Shown here: piece by piece, positions 15,352-23,887 of the stretch
Position numbering within the stretch: position 1 is the stretch's first letter
Layout of the letters: each line of letters begins with the position of its first letter
NCBI GenBank assembly: GCA_017552435.1
Contig: JAFZPZ010000042.1
Coordinates: forward strand, 1-47,931
DNA: 47,931 nt
From: Bacteroidaceae bacterium
GTDB taxonomy: Bacteria; Bacteroidota; Bacteroidia; Bacteroidales; Bacteroidaceae
Reading direction: 5' to 3'
Notes under the pieces: generated by a model
Seen by the model: only the letters and a program-made list of their open reading frames with translations
What the model was told of the DNA's origin: nothing
Databases searched by the model: none
Program-made: the position numbers and the translations under genes

Positions 15352-16524
15352 CTACTTAACTAAATCTTTCTCTATAAACGCGATGAGGCGTTCTACGGCT
15401 TCTGCCTCGGGGATGTTCTTCTCGATGCACTCCTTGTTCTTGTAGAGCGAGACCTTGCCTCGGGCTGCACCGACGTAACCATAGTCGGCATCGGCCATTT
15501 CGCCAGGGCCGTTCACGATGCAGCCCATGATACCAATCTTGAGGGTGCGGTAGCGGGCATCGGTCTTGGCTTTCTCCTCGACAGCAGCCTTGATGCGACG
15601 AATGGTGTCCTGCAGGTCGTAGAGCGTGCGTCCGCAACCCGGGCAGGAGATGTACTCTGTCTTGTGCATCTGCACACGGGCTGCCTGCAAAATGCTTTGT
15701 GCCACAGGAATCTCGCATTCAGGCTCTTCGCTGAGGCTGACGCGGATCGTGTCACCAATGCCGTCGATGAGTAAAGCACCGATGCCGACAGCACTCTTCA
15801 GCCTGCCGTCTTCGCCCTCGCCGGCTTCTGTAACACCCAAGTGCAGAGGATAGTCCATGCCCTCCTTCTCCATCTGCTGACAGAGCAGGCGCACGCTCTG
15901 CACCATGATGACTGTGTTAGATGCCTTGATGCTGACCACCACATCGCGGAACTTCTCACGCTCGGCAATACGAAGGAACTCCATGCAACTTTCCACAATG
16001 CCTTCGGGTGTATCGCCGTAGCGGGACATGATGCGGTCGGAGAGGCTGCCGTGATTCACACCGATGCGAATGGCTGTGCCGTGCTCCTTACATATATTGA
16101 GGAAGCGGCAGAAGCGTTCATCCAGTCGGGCGAGCTCCTGCTGGTACTCCTCGTCGGTGTATTCCAGCGTCTTGAACTGGCGGGCTGGATCGACATAGTT
16201 GCCCGGATTGATGCGTACCTTCTCCACAATCGTCGCAGCCACATCGGCCACATTGGGATTGAAGTGAACGTCGGCACAAAGGGGAACATCCCCATAGCCG
16301 CGTGCTGCAAGGCCTGCCTTGATGTTGCGCAGGTTCTCGGCTTCGCGAGTGCCCTGAGTGGTGAGGCGAACAAGTTGTCCGCCTGCCTCGATGATGCGGA
16401 TGGCTTGCTCGATGCAACCCTCTGTGTCGAGTGTGGAACAGGTCGTCATACTCTGCACCGCCACGCGGTTCTCGCCGCCAATGCGCAGCTTGCCTATCTT
16501 AACTTCGTGAGTCTTTCGTCGCAT
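15352..16524 (-). CDS. ispG: 4-hydroxy-3-methylbut-2-enyl diphosphate synthase (flavodoxin)
   Basis: 390 residues; penultimate step of the MEP isoprenoid pathway, converting methylerythritol cyclodiphosphate to HMBPP with a [4Fe-4S] cluster. TIM-barrel part from RIGGENRVAVQSMT to DTIRVSLSEEPE; cluster domain with Cys ligands in ISCPGCGRTLYD and GIMGCIVNGPGEM. The sequence resembles the long Bacteroidetes/Chlamydia type of IspG in both halves, but those proteins carry a large extra domain between the barrel and the cluster domain (over 600 residues in total). Here the two halves are joined by only about 20 residues. The start at 16524 lies one base beyond the purE stop, so the two form an operon. 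dxr of the same pathway is at 27366. Confidence 0.95.
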   Translation of the reverse strand: MRRKTHEVKIGKLRIGGENRVAVQSMTTCSTLDTEGCIEQAIRIIEAGGQLVRLTTQGTREAENLRNIKAGLAARGYGDVPLCADVHFNPNVADVAATIVEKVRINPGNYVDPARQFKTLEYTDEEYQQELARLDERFCRFLNICKEHGTAIRIGVNHGSLSDRIMSRYGDTPEGIVESCMEFLRIAEREKFRDVVVSIKASNTVIMVQSVRLLCQQMEKEGMDYPLHLGVTEAGEGEDGRLKSAVGIGALLIDGIGDTIRVSLSEEPECEIPVAQSILQAARVQMHKTEYISCPGCGRTLYDLQDTIRRIKAAVEEKAKTDARYRTLKIGIMGCIVNGPGEMADADYGYVGAARGKVSLYKNKECIEKNIPEAEAVERLIAFIEKDLVK

Positions 16525-16525
16525 T

Positions 16526-17032
16526 TCAGTTTGTCTTAAAATTATATTTCACCTCTTTCAGTTCCGCATTTGCCTTGACAATCTTCTCTTTGAGGCCCAG
16601 CTTGTAGTCGCGGAGCTTCTGGGCAAGTGTCTCGTCGCTCAAAGCAAGCATTTCTGCAGCGAGGATGGCTGCGTTCTGTGCGCCATTCACGCCGACGGTG
16701 GCAACGGGAATGCCGGGAGGCATCTGGATGATGCTCAGCATCGCGTCCAAGCCGTCGAGCATACCCTTGATGGGTACACCGATAACGGGCAGCGTCGTGC
16801 TTGCAGCCACAACGCCAGGCAGGGCAGCAGCCATACCGGCACCGGCAATGATGACTTTCAATCCGCGTTCTTCAGCGGTACGGGCGAATGTTTCCACTTC
16901 CTGCGGCGTACGATGAGCGGAGAAGGCATTCATCTCGAAAGGAATGCCCATTTCATCGAGAAATTTGGCTGCTTTCTCCATAACGGGCAGGTCGCTGGTG
17001 CTGCCCATGATGATGCTAACGATAGGGGACAT
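16526..17032 (-). CDS. purE: N5-carboxyaminoimidazole ribonucleotide mutase
   Basis: 168 residues from ATG 17032 (a GTG two codons upstream is also in frame). Converts N5-CAIR to CAIR in purine synthesis. Family motifs: GSTSDLPVMEKA near the start (phosphate binding), FSAHRTP with the active-site His, IAGAGMAAALPGVVA, and PVIGVPIKG. A flavodoxin-like single-domain enzyme of normal class I length. First gene of a two-gene unit with ispG, driven by a promoter 26-56 bp upstream. Confidence 0.96.
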   Translation of the reverse strand: MSPIVSIIMGSTSDLPVMEKAAKFLDEMGIPFEMNAFSAHRTPQEVETFARTAEERGLKVIIAGAGMAAALPGVVAASTTLPVIGVPIKGMLDGLDAMLSIIQMPPGIPVATVGVNGAQNAAILAAEMLALSDETLAQKLRDYKLGLKEKIVKANAELKEVKYNFKTN

Positions 17033-17057
17033 AATCACAAAAATTATAAATTTTAGA

Positions 17058-17088
17058 CAAAATTAGGGAATTATAACGTATATAGCAA
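17058..17088 (-). promoter_or_regulatory. Promoter for purE-ispG
   Basis: Minus strand: TAATTTTG (-7 box, 17065-17058) with TTG 20 bp upstream (17088-17086). Fits the Bacteroidetes primary promoter pattern and lies 26 bp from the purE start. Confidence 0.55.
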
Positions 17089-17251
17089 GAGAAAACCGGT
17101 ATTTTTCCCTCATTCTCTATAAATTAGTGTCTTTTAAGCTAAAATGCATTTGGTTCCAATTCTGGAATTAGAGATCAACATGAGATGAATTAGAGTTCAA
17201 TTGGAGTTCTTTACACAGAAAGCTTTAATGTTAAAACTACTTAAAGATTCA

Positions 17252-17281
17252 TTTGGTTATGCAATATCTTTCGTAGTTTTG
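17252..17281 (+). promoter_or_regulatory. Promoter for the two S41-type peptidase genes
   Basis: TTTG (17252-17255), 18 bp, TAGTTTTG (17274-17281). Good match to the Bacteroidetes consensus. Predicted start near 17288, giving a leader of about 48 nt. Confidence 0.6.
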
Positions 17282-17335
17282 CGTATATAATATTAGAAAG
17301 GTATTAATTTTAAGCTAAAAAACAAACACACATTC

Positions 17336-18475
17336 ATGAAGCAAACCATCATCACCATCATGCTCGCCCTTGTTGCGTTCGCCGCAAATGCTGCCGTTCC
17401 CGACAGTCTGAGGAAAGACCTGGAGGACTATGACTATCTGGTTAGTTTTGTAGAAAACAACTATGTTCCCTTTGATGCCATCATGCAGAAAGGCTATAAG
17501 CGGGAATACAAATCCCTGAAGAAGCAGATCCGAGCGCAGTTGTGCAAAGGAGAATCAGATTTGGAAAAAGCAGCCACCGATTATATCATCTGGTTCTATA
17601 GTCAGTTCGACAGGCACATTGCCGTTGGGACAACAGCATTTGAAATGGCAGCCGACAAAATTATGTATGAAGCATTTCTGAAAATGGATAGTACTTTGGC
17701 GACTGTGGGGCCTGACGGCATCGAATACGCCCCCAAGCCCGTTTCCTGCAAAGTGGATTCCCTAACCTGGCTCATCCGCGTCCCTTCGTGCCATCCTGAT
17801 TACTATGAGTGGACAATAAATGCTTTGCAGCAGTTTGACGAATCGGACTGTGTGAACCTGATTATAGATGTCCGTGGTAATGAAGGCGGCGGCGATACCG
17901 TATGGCACGGGTATTATGATATGCTGTACGACCATCCCGGCAAGCCTTCTGCCTGTTGGTTTCGCAATACCCCTGAAAACTTAAAGTATTGGAAAGACAT
18001 AGTAGCGAATTTGCAAACCCCTGAAGTGCACACAAGGAACCTTATCAAAGAGTGCGAATCTTCAAAGAAGAAATTTATGAAATGGGGGGAAGATTCAGGT
18101 GATACAGGACGTAAGCCAACAACACGCATCAGACGGGCTGCCGTATTAATCGACATCATGACGGCGAGTGCAGGGGAAAGTATTGTTGATTTTGTCAAAA
18201 ATCATAGCGACCGCGCCAAAGTATATGGAATAAGTAACACCCATGGGAGCAATTTAACCGGCAATTGCTGGGATGGGGGAGTATTGCCCAACAGCAAGAT
18301 TAGGGTAGGTTATGCCACAACCATAGATTCCGGTTTTTACGAGAAAGACTTCTCTGAAGGTATTGGCATTGTTCCCGACGTTATCATCCCATTGCCTTAT
18401 CCTAGAAAGCTCACAGACAACATAGACGAGTGGGTGCTGTGGGTAGCAGAGGACTTGAAGAAATCATCAAAATAA
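17336..18475 (+). CDS. Secreted S41-family (C-terminal processing) peptidase homologue
   Basis: 379 residues. Signal peptide at 1-19 (MKQTIITIMLALVAFAANA). Around residues 173-186, NLIIDVRGNEGGG is the characteristic S41 strand-loop; TASAGES (276-282) supplies the expected catalytic Ser278 after a hydrophobic strand. No PDZ domain is apparent, and the N-terminal 150 residues are helical and unassigned. It sits 7 bp before a second, larger S41 homologue with a nearly identical signal peptide, so the two were probably duplicated or assembled together and are co-transcribed. Periplasmic or cell-surface location expected; substrate unknown. Confidence 0.75.
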   Translation: MKQTIITIMLALVAFAANAAVPDSLRKDLEDYDYLVSFVENNYVPFDAIMQKGYKREYKSLKKQIRAQLCKGESDLEKAATDYIIWFYSQFDRHIAVGTTAFEMAADKIMYEAFLKMDSTLATVGPDGIEYAPKPVSCKVDSLTWLIRVPSCHPDYYEWTINALQQFDESDCVNLIIDVRGNEGGGDTVWHGYYDMLYDHPGKPSACWFRNTPENLKYWKDIVANLQTPEVHTRNLIKECESSKKKFMKWGEDSGDTGRKPTTRIRRAAVLIDIMTASAGESIVDFVKNHSDRAKVYGISNTHGSNLTGNCWDGGVLPNSKIRVGYATTIDSGFYEKDFSEGIGIVPDVIIPLPYPRKLTDNIDEWVLWVAEDLKKSSK

Positions 18476-18482
18476 AAGAACA

Positions 18483-20633
18483 ATGAAGCAAACCATCATC
18501 ACCGCAATGCTTGTTTTTGTAGCATTAGCGGTAAAGGCTGAGAATGTCTGGCTTTGGCCCATCGAGGGACAGAAAGCTGGCGAAGGAATACTCTATCGTC
18601 CGCAGGACTACATTGGGGAGGAATTTAACTTCGAAAATCTCTTCATTACCGCTCCTGAAGGCACACAGGTACTTTGTCCTGCCGATGCCGCTGTAGAGAA
18701 CTACAAATACACCTATTTAATATCGCTCTATACCTCGTCCGGAGAAGGAAATCCCAATAAGACATACAACGAGGTTGTAGCCGATAATAAGGCAGAGTTC
18801 CGCACAAAAGGCTGGGACATCCGTTGCCTATCCATAATGGTAGGGCTAAGAATAGGTAAGAAAAAATTATGGATTTGCGGTCTTCGTCGCGACAAGGCAA
18901 TCCCAACCGGTACCCGCCTGAAGCGGGGCGACGTACTTGGCACCATAGGTTACTGCTATCATGCTATCAGTGAGCCAAGCATCCGCTTAAATATTTCAGA
19001 TGATATTGAAAGTGGTGGAGACCCTATGACACCTTTCGGACTGCGCACTACCTTCCGCCGCTTTGAGCCGCAACCCACCAAGTTCCACCTTACCCACGAA
19101 GAGGCTGTGGCCGACTATCACCAATTGGCCAGCAGCATAAAGGAGATTTATCCCTCGCTGGAGGACTTTATGACAGACGACGAGTACGATGCGTTTGTCG
19201 AAGAGCAGATTGAGCGCATTCCTGCCGACGGCATTGAACTGAAGGACTTTGCCAAACTTATTGGGGACTACAACAATGTCATCCACGATTCGCATCTTAG
19301 CATCAACTGCCCAGTACCCGATAATCCGAAGAAGCAGAAAAAGGGCTTGGACATTTACTTTTCGCCCCTTCACTTCGGCCATGTAGCCGTAGGCGACTCC
19401 TTGAATGAACGTGCCTGTGTGGTGCTGGTTGCCGATAGTGACCATGCCAAATATGTTGGCCGCCGCATTGCACGCATTGACGGAAAGCCTGCCAGCGATC
19501 TGTTTGACATTAGCAGACGGAGATTTTGGCTCTACGATGCACACGTCACCTCTGTGGGAGATTACCAAGCCTGCTACCACAACGCTTTGGACTATGCCTT
19601 CGAATCAGGCCCCCAACCCCAAGGCGGGACAATGGTTTATGACTTTGAAGACGGGGAACACTTGGAACTTCCCTTGGTAAGTTGGTTCGTGGGGAATGAA
19701 AAAGACCGTAAGAAGTTCTTTCACCAGCATTCTCTTAATCGGCATAAGGACAGTCCCATTGGCATCCGTCAACTAAACGACAGCGTCCTCTATATCGGTA
19801 TCAGCACCTTCAGTCTCAGCCAAGTGGACTGCGACAGCGTTGTTTCTGCCATCCATGCAGCCGAGCGCAATGGCATGCCCAATCTCATCTTCGATGTCCG
19901 TAACAACGGAGGAGGTGATGCCGGAGTGGAGGAACGTATCACCCGCGCCCTGATGGGACGTACCCCAGACCGCCCGCATACGGGATACCTGAAGGTCAAC
20001 GCAGCCTCTTTCAACAGCCCCACTTTGAACTGGATTGCAGGTGACACCATCTTCGGCGATTTCAAACCCGTAGAAGGACAAAAGGGACTCTACCTGATGC
20101 CTACTGAGGAAGATAAGGCCAAGACTCCTACCGTCGATTCTTTGGGTTATAATGGCAGACTCTATGTTCTTACCGACTGTTGGTCCGCTTCTGCCTCCGC
20201 CTTCTTAGCAGGAACCGTCAAGCGTAACTACCGAGGCTATATCGTTGGACGTGAGACGAAGAGCGCCTACCACCATGAGACCTGCATGAAGTTCGCTAGC
20301 ATCTGCCTCGCCAACAGCCAATTTACCGCTAAAATCCCGATGGTGCGTATTGTCATAGACGAGACCGTCAACGACCGCTTGCCAGCCTTGCGTGGTGTAA
20401 TGCCAGATTGTAACATCCCTCTCACCGAAGAAGAGTTCCACTACGATGGTGACTATATTCTGGACCGCACCCTACAACTCATTGCCGACGGTACATACAT
20501 AGAAGCCCCCACTGACAATTCCGTTAAGAAATGTAAGATTCTCCCTATCGTTCTGACAGCACTTGGTATCATTACCCTACTGCTTATATTGCTATTCTTC
20601 CGCTCTCGCAAAGGGCAAAAGGGAATGACTTGA
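18483..20633 (+). CDS. Secreted protein with M23-like and S41 peptidase domains and C-terminal anchor
   Basis: 716 residues. Signal peptide MKQTIITAMLVFVALAVKA (1-19). Residues about 25-190 resemble an M23 (LytM) fold: APEGTQVLCPADAAV, later TGTRLKRGDVLGTIGY. The usual HxH metal ligand motif is replaced near PSIRLNISDD, so it is probably not an active metallopeptidase. The C-terminal half is S41-like: NLIFDVRNNGGGDAG near 470, and WSASASAFLAG near 566 with the catalytic Ser position. A membrane helix near 680-702 followed by Arg/Lys-rich residues suggests anchoring. Follows the smaller S41 homologue by 7 bp. The domain combination is not one I can name. Confidence 0.72.
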   Translation: MKQTIITAMLVFVALAVKAENVWLWPIEGQKAGEGILYRPQDYIGEEFNFENLFITAPEGTQVLCPADAAVENYKYTYLISLYTSSGEGNPNKTYNEVVADNKAEFRTKGWDIRCLSIMVGLRIGKKKLWICGLRRDKAIPTGTRLKRGDVLGTIGYCYHAISEPSIRLNISDDIESGGDPMTPFGLRTTFRRFEPQPTKFHLTHEEAVADYHQLASSIKEIYPSLEDFMTDDEYDAFVEEQIERIPADGIELKDFAKLIGDYNNVIHDSHLSINCPVPDNPKKQKKGLDIYFSPLHFGHVAVGDSLNERACVVLVADSDHAKYVGRRIARIDGKPASDLFDISRRRFWLYDAHVTSVGDYQACYHNALDYAFESGPQPQGGTMVYDFEDGEHLELPLVSWFVGNEKDRKKFFHQHSLNRHKDSPIGIRQLNDSVLYIGISTFSLSQVDCDSVVSAIHAAERNGMPNLIFDVRNNGGGDAGVEERITRALMGRTPDRPHTGYLKVNAASFNSPTLNWIAGDTIFGDFKPVEGQKGLYLMPTEEDKAKTPTVDSLGYNGRLYVLTDCWSASASAFLAGTVKRNYRGYIVGRETKSAYHHETCMKFASICLANSQFTAKIPMVRIVIDETVNDRLPALRGVMPDCNIPLTEEEFHYDGDYILDRTLQLIADGTYIEAPTDNSVKKCKILPIVLTALGIITLLLILLFFRSRKGQKGMT

Positions 20634-20658
20634 TACTAAGCGGAAAATAGGGTTTTTC

Positions 20659-20690
20659 TTTGGAATGTAACGCAAAAAGAATTATCTTTG
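20659..20690 (+). promoter_or_regulatory. Promoter for the CarboxypepD_reg protein
   Basis: TTTG (20659-20662), 20 bp, TATCTTTG (20683-20690), followed by a short leader of about 14 nt to the ATG at 20711. Confidence 0.6.
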
Positions 20691-20710
20691 TCCCCAGAAT
20701 CAAGCAAATC

Positions 20711-21877
20711 ATGCACAGAACCCTGTTACCTATATTATTCCTGTTGTTTTCTGTTTCTGTTTGGGCACAGGAACTGACCCTTCAGGGGCGTGTGGTGGAT
20801 GCAGAGACGGGAGAACATCTGCCGTATGTAAACATCTATTCGGCAAAAGGGGAAAGAACCCTGAGCAACAATAAGGGGGATTTTAAGTTGACGACAGAAG
20901 AGAACTGTCTCGTGACCTTCAGTTGTATCGGCTACGAAAAGAAGACAATCAAGGCAACCGAAGAGCCTCGCATTGTCCGGCTCAAGCCCTTAACTGTCGT
21001 AATGAAAGAAGTCAACGTCGGGCCTGTAAACTACGACGAGATTCTGAAACGCACGATAGAGAACCTGAAACAGGATTTCCGCAACCAGGGCCAGATGGCA
21101 AGAAAGTATTTCTTTCGCACTCTGATGGAGAAAACCGAGGGCACATACATAGCGGAGGCTTTCATGAATGCATATTCTGTGGTGAACATCCGATCGGCAA
21201 ATATAATAAGTGGATTGCAGAACAGCGATACGCAGGGAAACGGGAAAACTCTGAACGTGAATGCTTCGAACATCCACAGACTCATAGAAGTCGGCCCGAT
21301 GACAGTCAACAGCCGTTTCTGGTCGAGTGCACAAAAGCCTTTGCAGCACTATTCCTACACACGCGAACATTACGACAGGAAGTTCCAACACTTGTTCGGC
21401 GAGAATGGGGAGTCATACTATAGGATTGACTTCTCACTGAAAGAGAAATTGCAATCGGAATTTACGACCAAGCCCTACATCGTCGGAACGGCATACGTGG
21501 ATACCGAGACTTGTCGGCTGTTGCGCTTCGACGGCTCATGCATCAACTACTTTATGAGGAACGAACTGATCCAATACCCTACCAGCATTGACTTCCATCT
21601 GGAATATGACTATAGCCAGGGGTATGCTTCTGTGTCGAACTTGGCCATCAGCGGCGGCAACGCTCTTATGCTTTATCATGCCCTGCTGTTCGCTTTGGAG
21701 GAAGACAAGCTACAAACAGAACAAATAATAGGAAGCGGCTCTAACATCGTAACGGCCCTGAAGGATGCAGGTTTCGATGCCAAACTATGGGACGAATACG
21801 ACATAGTGAAGCGTACGAAGGAAGAAGAAAGGGTGGCTTTTGGAGATTCGGTACTTACATCAACACGGTCCCAATGA
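20711..21877 (+). CDS. Secreted CarboxypepD_reg-like domain protein
   Basis: 388 residues from ATG 20711; an upstream in-frame start at 20660 is ruled out because it would lie before the promoter. Signal peptide MHRTLLPILFLLFSVSVWAQ (cleaved near 20), then a beta-sandwich of the CarboxypepD_reg type at about 22-105: GRVVDAETGEHLPYVNIY and ISCIGYEK-like strands, the same domain that opens many SusC/TonB proteins. The rest (about 115-370) is beta-rich with no catalytic motif I recognise. Such proteins are common Bacteroidetes envelope proteins of unknown function. The 3' end overlaps the convergent membrane-protein gene by 23 bp. Confidence 0.75.
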   Translation: MHRTLLPILFLLFSVSVWAQELTLQGRVVDAETGEHLPYVNIYSAKGERTLSNNKGDFKLTTEENCLVTFSCIGYEKKTIKATEEPRIVRLKPLTVVMKEVNVGPVNYDEILKRTIENLKQDFRNQGQMARKYFFRTLMEKTEGTYIAEAFMNAYSVVNIRSANIISGLQNSDTQGNGKTLNVNASNIHRLIEVGPMTVNSRFWSSAQKPLQHYSYTREHYDRKFQHLFGENGESYYRIDFSLKEKLQSEFTTKPYIVGTAYVDTETCRLLRFDGSCINYFMRNELIQYPTSIDFHLEYDYSQGYASVSNLAISGGNALMLYHALLFALEEDKLQTEQIIGSGSNIVTALKDAGFDAKLWDEYDIVKRTKEEERVAFGDSVLTSTRSQ

Positions 21878-22466
21878 TGCCGCAGGCGATGCCGATGAGG
21901 GTGCCTCCGAGTACTTGCGCCAAGGTATGCTGGCGCAGTACCATTCGGCTTGTCATGACACAACCCGAAACGAAGATGGCGAGGGATAGCCACCAGATGG
22001 GGTTGAAGCCGAAGATGGCTGCATAGGCTATCAAAGCTCCGATGACTCCGCCAGATCCAGCCGAGTGCATACTCACTTTCCACCAAAGATTGACTATGAC
22101 ACAGGTGCACTGTATGAGCAGCGATATGCCAATAATCGCCATCAGGAAGTGAGGCATGTGCGTGACGGCAAAGATGTGCATGAGGCAGAGATAACAACAG
22201 ATGTTGATAATATAGGGTACGGCTCGCTTATGGCGCTTGCGCAACTCGGAAGCGCTCCATCCATGAACGCGACGGTAAATGAAGACACCCAGGGCAGGGA
22301 AGCAGAAGGTGAAGAGATAGACAAGCACGAGCAACCATAGCTTGAAGACCCACGGGAACAGATTCAGGTAGGTGAAGCTGAGCAGGATGAATGTCCCGAC
22401 TGTCGGATAGTACGATGGCCGGAAGACTGTGGAGAGGATGCGGGCTATGAGAATGGCTTGTTTCAT
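21855..22466 (-). CDS. PAP2-like integral membrane protein
   Basis: 203 residues with about six membrane helices. The stretches WWKVSMHSAGSGGVIG and SRMVLRQHTLAQVLGG correspond to the second and third PAP2 phosphatase motifs (xSGH and SRxxxxxHxxxD), with the final Asp replaced by Gln. It may therefore be a weakly related or inactive phosphatase, perhaps for undecaprenyl or lipid phosphates. Start ATG overlaps the rpoN stop by 4 bp, making it the last gene of the long leftward operon. Confidence 0.65.
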   Translation of the reverse strand: MKQAILIARILSTVFRPSYYPTVGTFILLSFTYLNLFPWVFKLWLLVLVYLFTFCFPALGVFIYRRVHGWSASELRKRHKRAVPYIINICCYLCLMHIFAVTHMPHFLMAIIGISLLIQCTCVIVNLWWKVSMHSAGSGGVIGALIAYAAIFGFNPIWWLSLAIFVSGCVMTSRMVLRQHTLAQVLGGTLIGIACGIIGTVLM

Positions 22467-23887
22467 TTTCTCATTCTTGCTACGGGAATGCCCATCTGTT
22501 CGCGATACTTGGCTATGGTGCGGCGGGCGATATTAAAGCCGTCTGCATGAAGCATCTGTGCCAGGCGTTCGTCACTGAGTGGCTGGGCTTTGTCTTCTTG
22601 TTCTATATAGCGTCGCAGGGCAGCCATAACCTGGCGTGCTGTGACATCATCGCCCTCATCGCTCTGTGCAGCCCGATGCGTGAAGAACCATTTCAGCGGA
22701 TAGGTGCCAAAGGAGGTCTCGACATATTTGCTGTTCGAAACACGGCTGATGGTACTGATGTCATACCCTGTCGCAGTAGCTACATCTTCGAGTCTCATTG
22801 GTCGCAGCAGAGTTTCGTCGCCTTCCTGGAAGAATGGCTTTTGGAGGGTGACAATCGCTTGCATGGTGCGCATCATTGTTTCCGAGCGTTGCTTGAGGGC
22901 GTTGATGAACATCTGTCCGCGTTCCACATATTGACGAACGAAGGCGTTTTGCTCTCCTTCGGCATCGGGACTGATGATGAGCGAGGGCTGGTTTCCACGA
23001 CTCAGGGTAACGGTTATGGTGCCATTCTCGTCGGTATCGACAAGGAAATCGGGCTGGATGCTCTGTGCTCTGTCGGCACTCTTGGCACCGAGTGTACCGC
23101 CAGGCCTGGGATTGAGTTTCAGTATCTCCCTTTGCAGCTGTTCGATTTGTGCCTGATTGATGTGGAGGCGTTGCTGCAACCGTTGCCAACGTTTGTGTAT
23201 GAAGTCATCGAAATACTTACTCAACATCTTGATGAGCAGTTCGCGGCAGGGGTTCTTCTCGTCGCGCTGAACCTGTATGAGCAGGCATTCCTGCAGCGAG
23301 CGTGCTCCGATGCCTGGCGGGTCGAACTGCCACAGCACTTTCAGGACGCGCTCCAACTCCTCGGCATTGGTGTTGAGACCCTGGTAGATTTCCGCCTCGT
23401 CGGCGAGTATCGTAAGTGATTTCTTGAGCAGTCCGTCCTCGTCGAGCGACCCAATGAGGTACTCCATGAGTTCCTTCTCGTGGTCGGTGAGGTCGAAGTC
23501 GGCCATTTGCTCCCTCAGACGATCTGTGAGCGAGAGCGTATCGTCATAGGACATGAATTCGGCAGCATTGTTGCTGTGGCTGGCACCGGTCAGGAAGTCG
23601 GGCATATCCTCCTCCGAGCGGTAATCGTAAGTGGCATCATCAAGCCTCTCCTCATCCCTCTCCAAAGGAGAGGATGTCCCTTCTCCGTTCTCTCCTCCTT
23701 CGGAGGGGTCGGGAGAGGCTTCGAGCCAGGGATTCTCCATGCATTCAAGTTCCACACGATGCTGCAGAGCTTCGACAGGCATCTCCGTCAGACGTACCAG
23801 CATGACCTGCTGCGGCAACATTTGCTGTACTTGCACTTGTTGCTGTGTCTGCGTCTGTTCTTGTATCTGTATGTTCCTCTGGCTCAT
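22463..23887 (-). CDS. rpoN: RNA polymerase sigma-54 factor
   Basis: 474 residues. Region I is Gln-rich (1-50; QTQTQQQVQVQQMLPQQ...), followed by acidic region II, the core-binding domain, and the C-terminal DNA-binding part with the RpoN box ARRTIAKYREQ near 455-465. It directs transcription from -24/-12 promoters with NtrC-type activators, one of which, with a matching promoter, lies in this window. Residues 56-82 (DPSEGGENGEGTSSPLERDE) are encoded by an inverted pair of palindromic repeats in the variable region II, where extra sequence should be tolerated. Start ATG overlaps the cca stop by 4 bp. Confidence 0.96.
   Translation of the reverse strand: MSQRNIQIQEQTQTQQQVQVQQMLPQQVMLVRLTEMPVEALQHRVELECMENPWLEASPDPSEGGENGEGTSSPLERDEERLDDATYDYRSEEDMPDFLTGASHSNNAAEFMSYDDTLSLTDRLREQMADFDLTDHEKELMEYLIGSLDEDGLLKKSLTILADEAEIYQGLNTNAEELERVLKVLWQFDPPGIGARSLQECLLIQVQRDEKNPCRELLIKMLSKYFDDFIHKRWQRLQQRLHINQAQIEQLQREILKLNPRPGGTLGAKSADRAQSIQPDFLVDTDENGTITVTLSRGNQPSLIISPDAEGEQNAFVRQYVERGQMFINALKQRSETMMRTMQAIVTLQKPFFQEGDETLLRPMRLEDVATATGYDISTISRVSNSKYVETSFGTYPLKWFFTHRAAQSDEGDDVTARQVMAALRRYIEQEDKAQPLSDERLAQMLHADGFNIARRTIAKYREQMGIPVARMRK
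23643..23720. repeat. Inverted pair of palindromic repeats in rpoN
   Basis: Units at 23643-23674 and 23691-23720, opposite orientation, AGCCTC tails outward, CTCC(A/G)AAGGAG-type cores. The right unit on the minus strand is very close to the terminal repeat of the DUF559 element at 35685. Translated in frame. Confidence 0.85.

Noticed and set aside
19607-19631. C-rich and G-rich stretch in the M23/S41 gene considered as a degenerate palindromic unit
   Set aside because: No recognisable tail and only a weak hairpin; similarity is too low.
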